Source: UBA1189 sp045612925 | GTDB lineage: Bacteria; Bacteroidota; Bacteroidia; Bacteroidales; Bacteroidaceae | DNA: 22,089 nucleotides | Direction: 5' to 3' | Assembly: GCA_045612925.1 (NCBI GenBank) | Contig: JAZKZX010000034.1 | Coordinates: 1 to 22,089 of the forward strand | Shown here: positions 12,649 to 22,089 of the stretch, in pieces | How positions within the stretch are numbered: position 1 is the first letter of the stretch | Layout of the letters: each line of letters opens with the position of its first letter | The notes under the pieces: model-generated | Database searches by the model: none | The model's input: only the letters and a program-made list of their open reading frames with translations | What the model was told of the DNA's origin: nothing | Translations under genes and position numbers: made by a program

Positions 12649-15600
12649 TTACTCTACAGGATCGCTGAAGTCAATCACGGTTCGACGATTGGCCATAGTC
12701 CGCTCGTAGTCCTCGCGCGAACCAACGACAATCTTCTCAAACTCACGCTGACCTGTACCAGCAGGAATGAGGTGACCGCAAATAACATTCTCCTTCATAC
12801 CCTCGAGACGGTCGCTCTTGCCGTTGATAGCAGCGTCATTGAGCACCTTAGTGGTCTCCTGGAACGATGCAGCCGACATGAAACTTGAGGTCTGCAACGC
12901 TGCACGGGTGATACCCTGAAGAATCTGTGTAGAGGTAGCGGGCACAGCATCGCGCACCTGCACGAGTTTGAGGTCGCGACGCTTGAGCATGCTATTCTCA
13001 TCGCGGAGCTTGCGAGCAGTAACAATCTGACCAGCAGCAAGGTTTTCTGAGTCGCCAGCGTCGACAACGACCTTCTTTCCCCATATACGATCATTCTCTT
13101 CCATGAAGTCAAGTTTGTCAACAATCTGAGCCTCGAGGAAGCGGGTATCGCCAGCCTCATCAATCTGAACCTTACGCATCATTTGACGAACAATAATCTC
13201 AAAGTGCTTATCGTTAATCTTCACACCCTGCAAACGGTATACATCCTGTACCTCGTTAACGATATATTCCTGTACGGCAGTAGGGCCCTTGATAGCTAGG
13301 ATGTCCTGAGGTGTGATAGCACCGTCAGAGAGCGGTGTACCAGCACGCACATAGTCATTCTCCTGTACGAGAATCTGCTTAGAAAGAGAGATGAGGTATT
13401 TCTTTACATCACCTGTCTTAGAAGTTACGATAATCTCGCGGTTACCACGTTTAACCTTACCCATGGTAATCTCACCATCAATTTCAGATACAACAGCAGG
13501 ATTAGACGGGTTGCGTGCCTCGAAGAGCTCTGTAACACGGGGAAGACCACCTGTAATATCACCAGCCTTACCCTGTGCACGAGGAATCTTGACGAGCACA
13601 TCACCAGCCTTAAGCAACTGACCATCCTCAATTACTACGTGACCACCCACGGGGAGATTGTAGGTACGAATAACCATACCGTTCTCGTCGAGGATGTGAG
13701 CCGAAGGTATCTTGGCCTTATCCTTAGACTCAATGATAATTACCTCACGCAAACCCGTAGCCTCATCAGAATCGACACGGTAAGTAACACCCTCGATAAC
13801 AGACTCAAATTGTACATGTCCCCCCATCTCAGTGATGATAACAGCGTTGAAGGGGTCCCACTTAGCAATCATTGTACCCTTCTCTACAAGGGTCTTATCT
13901 GCGACAAACAAGGTAGAACCATAAGGCAATGACTGGGTAGAAAGCACAATATCGGTATTCTGGTCAACAAAGCGAACCTCACCCAGACGACCTACAACAA
14001 TCTTCACAGCCTCGCCTGTCTCGTCAACAGCATCAACGGTGCGGAGCTCATCGAACTCAACACGGCAGTTGTTCTTAGCCACAATGGTAGCGTTGGCTGC
14101 GATGTTAGAAGCGGTACCACCGGCATGGAAAGTACGAAGTGTGAGCTGTGTACCAGGCTCACCGATTGACTGAGCAGCGATAACGCCGACGGCTTCACCC
14201 TTCTCAACCATACGGCTAGTAGCCAAGTTGCGACCATAACACTTGGCGCAAACACCCTTCTTAGACTCACAAGTGAGTACCGAACGAATCTCAACGCTCT
14301 CAATGGGAGAGTCTTCAATCTTCTTAGCGATGTCTTCGGTAATTTCTTCACCACCGGCAACAAGAAGCTCGCCCGTTGTGGGGTGGATAATATCGTGAAC
14401 AGATACACGACCGAGGATACGTTCAGAGAGCGATGCGATAACCTCATCGTTGTTCTTCAATGCGGTGCATACGAGACCACGAAGCGTACCACAATCCTCC
14501 TCGTTGATAATAACATCGTGCGATACATCAACAAGACGACGAGTCAAGTAACCAGCGTCGGCAGTCTTCAAAGCCGTATCGGCAAGACCCTTACGAGCAC
14601 CGTGGGTAGAGATAAAGTACTCCAATACCGAAAGGCCCTCCTTAAAGTTAGAAAGAATCGGGTTCTCAATGATTTGACCACCTTCAGCACCTGCCTTTTG
14701 GGGCTTAGCCATAAGACCACGCATACCAGAGAGCTGACGAATCTGCTCTTTACTACCACGGGCACCTGAATCCAACATCATATATACAGAATTGAATCCC
14801 TGGTCGTCGGTAGAGATAGTCTTCATCAAAATGCGAGAGAGGTCGTCATTGACATGAGTCCAGACATCGATAACCTTATTGTAACGCTCGTTGTCGGTGA
14901 TGAAACCCATGTTATATTCGTTCATAATTTCCTCAATCTCTTCGTTACCCTTGGCTACGAGTTGTTCTTTCTCATCAGGGATGATGATATCACCCAAGTT
15001 GAACGACAAACCGCCCTGGAACGCCATCTTGTAACCGAGGTCCTTAATACCATCGAGGAACTCTGCCGCACGGGCCACACCCACTGTCTTGATAACATTG
15101 CTAATGATGTCGCGCAATGACTTCTTAGAGATAATGGTATTGAGGAAGCCGCACTCTACGGGAACAACCTCGTTAACAATAACACGACCTACCGAAGTCT
15201 CACGCATCATCTTCACGATGTTGCCATTCTCGTCTAGGTCATCGACCAACACCTTTACAGGAGCATGGATATCTACCTTACCCTCGTTGTAGGCAATGAG
15301 AGCCTCCTCGGGACCATAGAAGGTGAGACCCTGTCCCTTAGCACCTTCGCGCAACTTAGTGATGTAGTACAATCCGAGTACCATATCCTGAGCAGGCACG
15401 GTGATAGGTGCACCATTGGCGGGGTTAAGGATATTATGTGACTGAAGCATCAACATCTGTGCTTCGAGAATTGCTTCGTTGCTCAAGGGCAAGTGAACAG
15501 CCATCTGGTCACCATCGAAGTCAGCGTTGAACGCAGTACATGCTAACGGATGCAACTGAATAGCCTTACCCTCAATCATCTTAGGCTGGAAAGCCTGAAT

Positions 15601-16935
15601 ACCGAGACGGTGAAGTGTCGGAGCACGGTTGAGGAGCACAGGATGGCCCTTCATTACGTACTCGAGGATATCCCAAATGATAGGATCCTTACGGTCTACA
15701 ATCTTCTTTGCAGACTTCACGGTCTTCACGATACCGCGCTCGATGAGTTTGCGAATGATGAACGGCTTATAGAGCTCGGCAGCCATCAACTTAGGCAGAC
15801 CACACTCACCCATTTTCAACTCAGGACCTACGACAATTACCGAACGTGCAGAGTAGTCAACACGCTTACCGAGAAGGTTCTGACGGAAACGACCCTGCTT
15901 ACCCTTCAACGAGTCAGAGAGTGACTTCAACGGGCGGTTAGCCTCAGACTTCACTGCACTAGCCTTGCGTGAGTTGTCGAAGAGCGAATCGACAGCCTCC
16001 TGCAACATGCGCTTCTCGTTACGGAGAATTACCTCAGGAGCCTTAATCTCAATAAGACGCTTCAGACGGTTGTTACGGATAATCACACGACGATAGAGGT
16101 CGTTCAAGTCAGATGTAGCAAAACGGCCACCATCCAAAGGCACCAGAGGGCGTAACTCAGGAGGAGTAACTGGAATGATATTCAAAATCATCCACTCGGG
16201 ACGATTGCGGTGCTTTGATGCACGGAACGACTCAACAACCTGAAGACGCTTCAATGCGTCGTTCTTACGTTGCTGAGAAGAGTCGCTATTGGCACGATTA
16301 CGCAATTCGTAAGAGAGCGCATCAAGGTCAAGACCAGCGAGCAAGTCCTGAACTGCCTCGGCACCCATCTTCGCGATGAACTTATTGGGATCGGTGTCGT
16401 CAAGGAACTGATTGCCTTGAGGGAGCTTATCCAAAAGGTCAAGATATTCCTCCTCAGAAAGCAACTGAAGTTTTTCGATACCATCCTCAGCTGCAATACC
16501 TGGTTGTATAACAACATAACGCTCGTAGTAGATGATAGCATCCAAACTCTTGGTGGGCAAGCCCAACAAGTAACCAATCTTATTAGGGAGTGAACGGAAA
16601 TACCAGATATGAGCTACTGGAACAACCAACTGGATATGTCCCATGCGTTCACGACGTACCTTCTTTTCAGTTACCTCTACACCGCAACGGTCGCAGACGA
16701 TACCCTTATAACGAATACGCTTATACTTACCGCAATGGCACTCATAATCCTTTACAGGACCGAATATGCGCTCGCAGAAGAGACCGTCGCGTTCGGGTTT
16801 GTATGTACGATAGTTGATGGTCTCAGGTTTCAACACCTCACCACTTGAGTTCTCCAAAATCTCTTCAGGAGAAGCCAAACCTATCGAAATCTTCGTAAAA
16901 TTGTTCTTTATCTTTGTATCTTTTCTAAAAGCCAT
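12649..16935 (-). CDS. rpoC: RNA polymerase beta' subunit
   Basis: A 1428-aa protein, the usual size for Bacteroidota beta'. It forms the catalytic half of RNA polymerase with beta. The catalytic metal-binding motif NADFDGDQMAVH is at residues 470-481 (Asp 472, 474, 476). The N-terminal zinc site uses C66 and C68 (CHC) with C81 and C84 (CDRC). The second zinc site is seen as CGTLRG plus CESKKGVCAKC. The bridge-helix and trigger-loop region contains GVIAAQSIGEPGTQLTLRTF. Segments RGLMAKPQKAG and PILSNFKEGLSVLEYF in the F-bridge region are intact. No intein, frameshift or truncation is seen. It starts 28 bases after the rpoB stop, and ends before a strong terminator, so it is the last gene of the operon. 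Confidence 0.98.
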   Translation of the reverse strand: MAFRKDTKIKNNFTKISIGLASPEEILENSSGEVLKPETINYRTYKPERDGLFCERIFGPVKDYECHCGKYKRIRYKGIVCDRCGVEVTEKKVRRERMGHIQLVVPVAHIWYFRSLPNKIGYLLGLPTKSLDAIIYYERYVVIQPGIAAEDGIEKLQLLSEEEYLDLLDKLPQGNQFLDDTDPNKFIAKMGAEAVQDLLAGLDLDALSYELRNRANSDSSQQRKNDALKRLQVVESFRASKHRNRPEWMILNIIPVTPPELRPLVPLDGGRFATSDLNDLYRRVIIRNNRLKRLIEIKAPEVILRNEKRMLQEAVDSLFDNSRKASAVKSEANRPLKSLSDSLKGKQGRFRQNLLGKRVDYSARSVIVVGPELKMGECGLPKLMAAELYKPFIIRKLIERGIVKTVKSAKKIVDRKDPIIWDILEYVMKGHPVLLNRAPTLHRLGIQAFQPKMIEGKAIQLHPLACTAFNADFDGDQMAVHLPLSNEAILEAQMLMLQSHNILNPANGAPITVPAQDMVLGLYYITKLREGAKGQGLTFYGPEEALIAYNEGKVDIHAPVKVLVDDLDENGNIVKMMRETSVGRVIVNEVVPVECGFLNTIISKKSLRDIISNVIKTVGVARAAEFLDGIKDLGYKMAFQGGLSFNLGDIIIPDEKEQLVAKGNEEIEEIMNEYNMGFITDNERYNKVIDVWTHVNDDLSRILMKTISTDDQGFNSVYMMLDSGARGSKEQIRQLSGMRGLMAKPQKAGAEGGQIIENPILSNFKEGLSVLEYFISTHGARKGLADTALKTADAGYLTRRLVDVSHDVIINEEDCGTLRGLVCTALKNNDEVIASLSERILGRVSVHDIIHPTTGELLVAGGEEITEDIAKKIEDSPIESVEIRSVLTCESKKGVCAKCYGRNLATSRMVEKGEAVGVIAAQSIGEPGTQLTLRTFHAGGTASNIAANATIVAKNNCRVEFDELRTVDAVDETGEAVKIVVGRLGEVRFVDQNTDIVLSTQSLPYGSTLFVADKTLVEKGTMIAKWDPFNAVIITEMGGHVQFESVIEGVTYRVDSDEATGLREVIIIESKDKAKIPSAHILDENGMVIRTYNLPVGGHVVIEDGQLLKAGDVLVKIPRAQGKAGDITGGLPRVTELFEARNPSNPAVVSEIDGEITMGKVKRGNREIIVTSKTGDVKKYLISLSKQILVQENDYVRAGTPLSDGAITPQDILAIKGPTAVQEYIVNEVQDVYRLQGVKINDKHFEIIVRQMMRKVQIDEAGDTRFLEAQIVDKLDFMEENDRIWGKKVVVDAGDSENLAAGQIVTARKLRDENSMLKRRDLKLVQVRDAVPATSTQILQGITRAALQTSSFMSAASFQETTKVLNDAAINGKSDRLEGMKENVICGHLIPAGTGQREFEKIVVGSREDYERTMANRRTVIDFSDPVE

Positions 16936-16963
16936 AATTTTCTAATCTGAAAGATGAAACGTC

Positions 16964-19900
16964 TTATTCGAGGGTTACACTCAAGCCCAAACCTCTTAAC
17001 TCATGCAACAATACATTGAGAGATTCCGGTATACCCGGTGTGGGCAGGGGATCACCCTTAACAATGGCTTCGTATGCCTTAGCGCGGCCTACTACGTCAT
17101 CCGACTTAATGGTAAGGATTTCTTGCAAGATGTGAGCTGCACCGAATGCCTCGATAGCCCAAACCTCCATCTCTCCGAAACGCTGACCACCAAACTGAGC
17201 CTTACCACCAAGGGGTTGCTGAGTGATAAGTGAGTACGGACCGATAGAACGAGCATGCATCTTATCTTCAACCATGTGACCGAGCTTCAACATATAGGTC
17301 ACACCTACCGTAGCAGGTTGGTCGAAACGTTCACCAGTGCCACCATCATACAAGTAAGTCTTACCATAGCGGGGAAGACCAGCCTTGTCTGTCCACTCAG
17401 AAAGGTCATCCAAACTTGCACCATCGAAGATAGGTGTAGCAAACTTAAGCCCCAACTTCTTTCCGGCATGACCGAGTACAGTTTCGAAAATTTGGCCGAT
17501 ATTCATACGAGAAGGCACACCTAGGGGATTCAATACAATATCTACAGGAGTACCATCTTCAAGGAAAGGCATATCCTCTTGACGAACAACACGAGATACA
17601 ATACCCTTGTTACCATGACGACCTGCCATCTTATCACCGACACCGATCTTACGTTTCTTGGCAATATATACCTTAGCCATCTGCATGATACCTGAAGGTA
17701 GCTCGTCACCGATAGTAATGGCAAACTTCTTACGCTTAACCTCAGTAGCAAGCTCCTTGTATTTACGGATATAGTTGATGATGAGCTGACCGATCAACTC
17801 GTTCTTGTGCTCATCGCTCGTCCAACCACTGAGTTGAATAGCGGTATAATCAAGCGATTGGAGGTCCTTCTTGGTAAACTTAGCACCTTTACCAATAACA
17901 TCAACACCAACATAATCCTTCACTCCCTGTGACACAAGACCATCGGTGAGAGCGAGTAACTTGTCAACAAGAATCTTCTTGAGTTCACCAGCACGCTCAT
18001 CAAATTCCTCGTCGATCTTAGGCATCAAAGCCTTGTCTGCAAGCTTGGAACTACGAGTTTTAATTGCACGTGAGAAGAGCTTCTTATCGACAACTACACC
18101 CTTCAATGAAGGCGAAGCCTTAAGCGAAGCATCCTTCACATCTCCAGCCTTATCACCGAAAATAGCACGAAGCAATTTCTCTTCAGGTGAGGGGTCAGAT
18201 TCTCCTTTAGGAGTAATCTTACCAATAAGAATATCACCAGGCTCTACAGTCGCACCGATACGAATAATACCAGTTTCGTCCAAGTCCTTAGTGGCATCCT
18301 CACTAACGTTAGGAATATCTGCCGTCAATTCCTCCATACCACGCTTGGTCTCACGAACCTCAAGAATAAACTCCTCTACATGAACAGAGGTAAGGATGTC
18401 CTCACGTACAACACGCTCGTTAAGTACGATAGCGTCCTCGTAGTTATAACCCTTCCAAGGCATGTAAGCGACTAAGAGATTCTTACCCAGCGCCAACTCA
18501 CCCTTTTCGGTTGAATAACCCTCAGTAAGGATATCACCCTTCTTTACACGCTGCCCCTTCTCGCAAATAGGACGAAGGTCGATAGTCATGTTCTGGTTTG
18601 TACGCTTGAACTTAGGAATTCTATACTCCTTCAACGCAGAATCGAAGCTTACGAACTCCTCTTCCTCGGTACGATCATATAGAATCTTAATAGTAGCCGC
18701 ATCAACATATTCAACGATACCATCGCCCTCAGCTACAAGCTGAGTACGAGAATCCTCTGCAAGCTGCTTCTCGATACCAGTACCCACAATAGGAGCCTCG
18801 CTGCGCAACAAAGGAACAGCCTGGCGCATCATGTTAGAACCCATCAACGCACGGTTAGCATCGTCATGCTCAAGGAACGGGATGAGTGATGCCGCAATAG
18901 ATGCAATCTGCTGAGGTGACACATCCATCAACTCAACTTGATCAGGGTCAACCACAGGATAGTCTGCATCACGACGCGACTTAACCTTCTTGCGGATAAA
19001 ACCACCCTGCGCATTGAGCGGGGCATTACCCTGAGCAATAATTTTATCTTCCTCCTCCTCGGCAGAAAGATATATGAGCCCTTCAGGAGAGAGATCTACT
19101 TTAGCATTCGCGACCTTACGATAGGGAGTTTCAATGAAACCAAGGTGATTAATCTTTGCATATATACAAAGAGAAGAGATAAGACCAATGTTCGGTCCTT
19201 CTGGAGTCTCGATAGGACAAAGACGACCATAGTGTGTATAGTGTACGTCACGAACCTCGAAGCCTGCACGCTCACGTGACAAACCACCAGGTCCGAGCGC
19301 AGACATGCGGCGCTTGTGAGTAATCTCAGCCAACGGATTAGTCTGGTCCATGAACTGTGAAAGAGCGTTCGTTCCGAAGAATGAGTTGATAACAGAAGAT
19401 ACAGTCTTCGCGTTAATCAGATCGGTCGGAGTGAACACCTCATTATCGCGAACGTTCATACGCTCACGAATAGTGCGTGACATACGAGCCAAACCTATAG
19501 CAAACTGATTAGCCAACTGCTCACCAACAGTACGCACACGACGATTACTCAAATGGTCAATATCATCTACTACTGCCTTAGAATTAATCAATTCTATAAG
19601 ATATTTGATAATCTCGATGATATCCTCCTTGGTTAGTACACCAACGCTCATGTCTGTAGTCAGATTGAGCTTTCTATTAATACGATAACGTCCTACCTCA
19701 CCCAAGTCGTAACGTTTATCAGAGAAGAATAGGTTATTGATAACCTCTCGTGCACTTGCATCATCAGCAGGATCAGCATTACGCAACTGACGATAGATGT
19801 AGAGCACAGCCTCCTTTTCTGAGTTACTAGGGTCTTTCTGTAGGGTATTAAATATGATTGAGAAATCCGAACGGTTAGATGCCTCTTTATGAACAAGGAT

Positions 19901-20776
19901 AGTCTCAACGCCAGATTCCAAAATTTCAGCAACAACATCTTCATCCAATATGGTTTCACGCTCGAAAAGAACTTCGTTACGCTCAATAGATACCACCTCA
20001 CCAGTATCAGCATCTACGAAATCCTCAACTCGTGTTTTCAAGATTCTTGCCGCTAACTTGCGGTCAAGTATCTTCTTCATATTGGTTTTATTAACCTTTA
20101 CCTCCTCAGCCAAATCAAAGATTTCGAGGATGTCCTTATCATTTTCAAAGCCGATGGCGCGCAACAAAGTTGTTACAGGCAACTTCTTCTTGCGATCAAT
20201 GTATGCATACATAACATTGTTGATATCTGTAGCAAACTCAATCCAAGAACCTTTGAACGGGATAATACGAGCTGAATAAAGCTGCGTACCATTAGCATGA
20301 ACGCTCTGACCAAAAAATACACCGGGGGAACGATGGAGCTGAGAAACTACAACACGCTCAGCACCATTAATGATAAACGTACCCTGATCGGTCATATAAG
20401 GGATAGGACCCAAGTATACGTCTTGTATCACTGTATCGAAGTCCTCATGATCAGGGTCGGTACAATACAATTTCAACTTGGCTTTCAAAGGGACACTATA
20501 TGTCAAACCACGCTCCAGACACTCCTCAATAGAATAGTGGGGCGGGTCAATATAATAATCCAAGAACTCAAGAACAAAGTTATTACGCGTGTCTGCAATG
20601 GGAAAATTCTCTGCAAACACTTTGTAAAGCCCGTCATTCTTGCGTTTTTCGGGGGGAGTGTCTAACTGAAGGAAGTCTTTAAATGACTTCAATTGTACTT
20701 CCAAGAAGTCCGGACATTCAATCGGATTCTTGATAGAAGCAAAGTTAATTCTCTGGTTTACAGTATTTGAAGACAT
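16964..20776 (-). CDS. rpoB: RNA polymerase beta subunit
   Basis: A 1270-aa protein, the typical Bacteroidota beta length. The rifampicin-binding cluster is at about residues 472-495: LSQFMDQTNPLAEITHKRR followed by MSALGPGGLSRERAGFEV. The residues most often changed in resistant mutants (E. coli D516, H526, S531) are wild type here as D477, H487 and S492; the only differences from E. coli in the core are N518 to T, S522 to A and I530 to M. The C-terminal part has the conserved KMAGRHGNKGIVSRV and FGGQRFGEMEVWAIEAFGA stretches that contact beta'. The gene is intact. It is separated from rplL by 100 bases that hold a terminator-like hairpin, so polymerase output is probably set below that of the ribosomal proteins upstream. 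Confidence 0.98.
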   Translation of the reverse strand: MSSNTVNQRINFASIKNPIECPDFLEVQLKSFKDFLQLDTPPEKRKNDGLYKVFAENFPIADTRNNFVLEFLDYYIDPPHYSIEECLERGLTYSVPLKAKLKLYCTDPDHEDFDTVIQDVYLGPIPYMTDQGTFIINGAERVVVSQLHRSPGVFFGQSVHANGTQLYSARIIPFKGSWIEFATDINNVMYAYIDRKKKLPVTTLLRAIGFENDKDILEIFDLAEEVKVNKTNMKKILDRKLAARILKTRVEDFVDADTGEVVSIERNEVLFERETILDEDVVAEILESGVETILVHKEASNRSDFSIIFNTLQKDPSNSEKEAVLYIYRQLRNADPADDASAREVINNLFFSDKRYDLGEVGRYRINRKLNLTTDMSVGVLTKEDIIEIIKYLIELINSKAVVDDIDHLSNRRVRTVGEQLANQFAIGLARMSRTIRERMNVRDNEVFTPTDLINAKTVSSVINSFFGTNALSQFMDQTNPLAEITHKRRMSALGPGGLSRERAGFEVRDVHYTHYGRLCPIETPEGPNIGLISSLCIYAKINHLGFIETPYRKVANAKVDLSPEGLIYLSAEEEEDKIIAQGNAPLNAQGGFIRKKVKSRRDADYPVVDPDQVELMDVSPQQIASIAASLIPFLEHDDANRALMGSNMMRQAVPLLRSEAPIVGTGIEKQLAEDSRTQLVAEGDGIVEYVDAATIKILYDRTEEEEFVSFDSALKEYRIPKFKRTNQNMTIDLRPICEKGQRVKKGDILTEGYSTEKGELALGKNLLVAYMPWKGYNYEDAIVLNERVVREDILTSVHVEEFILEVRETKRGMEELTADIPNVSEDATKDLDETGIIRIGATVEPGDILIGKITPKGESDPSPEEKLLRAIFGDKAGDVKDASLKASPSLKGVVVDKKLFSRAIKTRSSKLADKALMPKIDEEFDERAGELKKILVDKLLALTDGLVSQGVKDYVGVDVIGKGAKFTKKDLQSLDYTAIQLSGWTSDEHKNELIGQLIINYIRKYKELATEVKRKKFAITIGDELPSGIMQMAKVYIAKKRKIGVGDKMAGRHGNKGIVSRVVRQEDMPFLEDGTPVDIVLNPLGVPSRMNIGQIFETVLGHAGKKLGLKFATPIFDGASLDDLSEWTDKAGLPRYGKTYLYDGGTGERFDQPATVGVTYMLKLGHMVEDKMHARSIGPYSLITQQPLGGKAQFGGQRFGEMEVWAIEAFGAAHILQEILTIKSDDVVGRAKAYEAIVKGDPLPTPGIPESLNVLLHELRGLGLSVTLE

Positions 20777-20815
20777 TGGTCAATGGGTTTTAGAACTTAA
20801 AATAAGATTAGGCAC

Positions 20816-20853
20816 AAAAAGGTTAAGAACCCCATAAAAGGGGATTCTTAACC
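20816..20853 (-). terminator. Attenuator-like hairpin between rplL and rpoB
   Basis: The stem pairs GGTTAAGAACCCC (20821-20833) with GGGG (20840-20843) and TTCTTAACC (20845-20853), 13 base pairs with one bulged base and a six-base loop. On the minus strand it is followed by a five-T run (20820-20816). It has the form of an intrinsic terminator but sits inside an operon. In E. coli the rplL-rpoB gap holds a known partial terminator that lowers rpoBC expression; I infer the same here. Confidence 0.8.
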
Positions 20854-20876
20854 GTTTACCTGACGAGAGGCGGCAA

Positions 20877-21254
20877 TTACTTAAGTTCTACCTCAGCACC
20901 TGCCTCTTCGAGAGCCTTCTTCAAGTTCTCAGCCTCGTCCTTAGAAAGACCTTCCTTAACTACGCTGGGAGCGCCGTCTACCATGTCCTTAGCCTCCTTC
21001 AAACCGAGACCGCAAACTTCCTTAACAGCCTTAACTACCTGGAGCTTAGCTGCACCTGCGTTCTTCAATACTACATCAAAAGATGTCTTCTCCTCAACTG
21101 CCTCAGCTGCACCTGCAGCGGGACCAGCAGCAACTGCTACTGCTGCAGCAGCGGGCTCGATACCATATTCTTCCTTAAGGATAGTTGCAAGTTCATTAAC
21201 TTCCTTTACTGTCAAGTTAACAAGTTGTTCTGCAAAAGCTTTCAAATCTGCCAT
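20877..21254 (-). CDS. rplL: 50S ribosomal protein L7/L12
   Basis: A 125-aa acidic stalk protein that recruits translation factors to the ribosome; several dimers bind L10. The N-terminal dimerisation domain (about 1-33, MADLKAFAEQLVNLTVKEVNELATILKEEYG) is followed by the flexible Ala/Gly-rich hinge (about 34-54, PAAAAVAVAAGPAAGAAEA) and the C-terminal factor-binding domain, with KTSFDVVLKNAGAAKLQVVK, the LGLKEAKDMVDGAP loop and the final LEEAGAEVELK. Length and layout are standard. It lies 40 bases after rplJ in an A+T-rich spacer and precedes the hairpin before rpoB. Confidence 0.97.
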   Translation of the reverse strand: MADLKAFAEQLVNLTVKEVNELATILKEEYGIEPAAAAVAVAAGPAAGAAEAVEEKTSFDVVLKNAGAAKLQVVKAVKEVCGLGLKEAKDMVDGAPSVVKEGLSKDEAENLKKALEEAGAEVELK

Positions 21255-21294
21255 TTTCGTATAGTTTTAAAGATTAATTTTTAGTTTTAATTTA

Positions 21295-21813
21295 TTATCT
21301 CTCACCGAGTGTCTTGAGAACTCCGTGAATGGTGTTACCACCTGATTGAAGAGCTGAAACAACGTTCTTGGCCGGTGATTGCAACAAAGCAACGATTTCG
21401 GCGATAACTTCGTTCTTGCTCTTGATGCTTGTAAGAGCTGCGAGCTGATTTGCGCCCACATAGAAACCTTCTTCAGCATATGCTGCCTTGAGTACAGGAA
21501 CCTCTGCCTTCTTATCAGCATATTCCTTCAACAGACGTGCAGGAACATTAGCTGTTTGACAGAAGAACAGAGCTGTAGTACCCTTCAGCGAGCCATACAA
21601 GGGAGAAAAGTCACCTTCGAGAGTCTCGAGAGCCTTCTGGAGGAGTGTATTCTTCACTACCACCATCTTAATCTCCTGCTTGAAACACTTTCTTCTGAGC
21701 TCGCTAGTAGCGGCAGCGTCAAGTGCAGTCACGTCTACGAGGTAGAAGTGAGGATATGCCTGAATGGTTTCAGCCAATTGAGCTATAATCTGTCCTTTAT
21801 CTTCCTTCTTCAT
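21295..21813 (-). CDS. rplJ: 50S ribosomal protein L10
   Basis: A 172-aa protein that binds 23S rRNA with its N-terminal domain and carries L7/L12 dimers on its C-terminal helix. Conserved segments: KKEDKGQIIAQLAETIQAYPHFYLVD, LRRKCFKQEIKMVVVKNTLLQKAL and GTTALFFCQTANVPARLLKEY. The C-terminal helix ends in SALQSGGNTIHGVLKTLGER. It begins only 15 bases after rplA, so there is no room for a separate L10 leader; any autoregulation would have to act upstream of rplA or by translational coupling. Confidence 0.96.
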   Translation of the reverse strand: MKKEDKGQIIAQLAETIQAYPHFYLVDVTALDAAATSELRRKCFKQEIKMVVVKNTLLQKALETLEGDFSPLYGSLKGTTALFFCQTANVPARLLKEYADKKAEVPVLKAAYAEEGFYVGANQLAALTSIKSKNEVIAEIVALLQSPAKNVVSALQSGGNTIHGVLKTLGER

Positions 21814-21828
21814 AACTTTCTTAGTTCA

Positions 21829-22089
21829 TTAATTTTCTTCACATGATTTGGGATCAATCTTGATACCACGACTCATGGTACTTGAAAGATAAATGCTCTT
21901 GATATATGTGCCCTTAGCTGCGCTGGGTTTAAGTTTATTGATAGTAGCAATAAACTCCTTAGCGTTCTCACGGATAGCGTCAGCGCTGAAAGATACCTTA
22001 CCGATAGAAGTATGTACGATACCAGACTTATCTACCTTAAAGTCAATCTTACCTTGCTTAACTTCCTTAACAGCCTTAGCAACATCCAT
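21829..22089 (-). CDS. rplA: 50S ribosomal protein L1, C-terminal part (5' end outside window)
   Basis: The last 86 or so residues of L1, whose full length is about 230 aa. L1 binds the 23S rRNA stalk region and, in many bacteria, represses its own operon. The visible part contains the return into domain I: GIVHTSIGKVSF, the helix DAIRENAKEFIATINKLKP, and the signature KGTYIKSIYLSSTMSRGIKID near the C-terminus. The Met codon at the window edge is internal, not the start: the frame is open to the edge and about 145 residues are missing. It lies 15 bases before rplJ, the usual rplKAJL-rpoBC order. Confidence 0.95.
   Translation of the reverse strand: MDVAKAVKEVKQGKIDFKVDKSGIVHTSIGKVSFSADAIRENAKEFIATINKLKPSAAKGTYIKSIYLSSTMSRGIKIDPKSCEEN

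Noticed and set aside
21814..21828. L10 leader RNA between rplA and rplJ
   Set aside because: The gap is only 15 bases, too short for the autoregulatory leader structure.

Overview
The window looks like a chromosomal segment from a member of the Bacteroidota, most likely order Bacteroidales. Several independent signs agree. Intergenic regions carry the lineage's -7 element TAnnTTTG with a TTTG-like -33 element 19-21 bases upstream. Gene starts lack recognisable Shine-Dalgarno sequences. Lineage-typical families are present (a DUF3127 protein and a NigD-like lipoprotein), and RpoB (1270 aa) and RpoC (1428 aa) have the lengths and motifs expected there. I cannot fix the genus from the sequence alone.

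Layout. Bases 1-1993 (+): RNase Z (rnz, missing only the first base of its start codon) and an M20 metallo-hydrolase, probably the ArgE-type deacylase of arginine synthesis; they end at a strong bidirectional terminator shared with a convergent DUF3127 gene. Bases 2065-5271: a replication and repair group. The DUF3127 gene (-) is divergent from dnaN (+), and dnaN converges on a translationally coupled recF-DUF721 pair (-). Bases 5443-6694 (+): a membrane-anchored TPR protein and lumazine synthase ribH. A class II tRNA-Tyr(GTA) follows at 6802-6884 with its own promoter and terminator. Bases 7033-8856 (+): a PlsC-like acyltransferase and a small NigD-like lipoprotein. Bases 8851-12376 (-): recQ helicase followed by a membrane-anchored M23 peptidase. 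Bases 12649-22089 (-): the ribosomal/RNA polymerase operon rplA (partial)-rplJ-rplL-rpoB-rpoC, with a terminator-like hairpin between rplL and rpoB and a strong terminator after rpoC.

Functional picture. This is almost entirely core information processing: transcription (RpoB, RpoC), translation (L1, L10, L7/L12, tRNA-Tyr), tRNA maturation (RNase Z), replication and repair (sliding clamp, RecF, DUF721/DciA-like, RecQ), plus riboflavin, probably arginine, lipid and envelope functions. I see no insertion sequence, phage, CRISPR array, restriction system or other obvious accessory island, and no clear undescribed multi-gene system.

The points most worth a second look are: the DUF3127 protein divergent from dnaN, which ends in an SSB-like acidic tail (DDLPF); the acyltransferase whose histidine motif has spacing H-X5-D plus an in-frame G8 tract; the M23 peptidase with Asp in place of the second His of the HxH motif; the rplL-rpoB attenuator-like hairpin; and two convergent genes sharing one palindromic TTATAA as Leu-stop on both strands.
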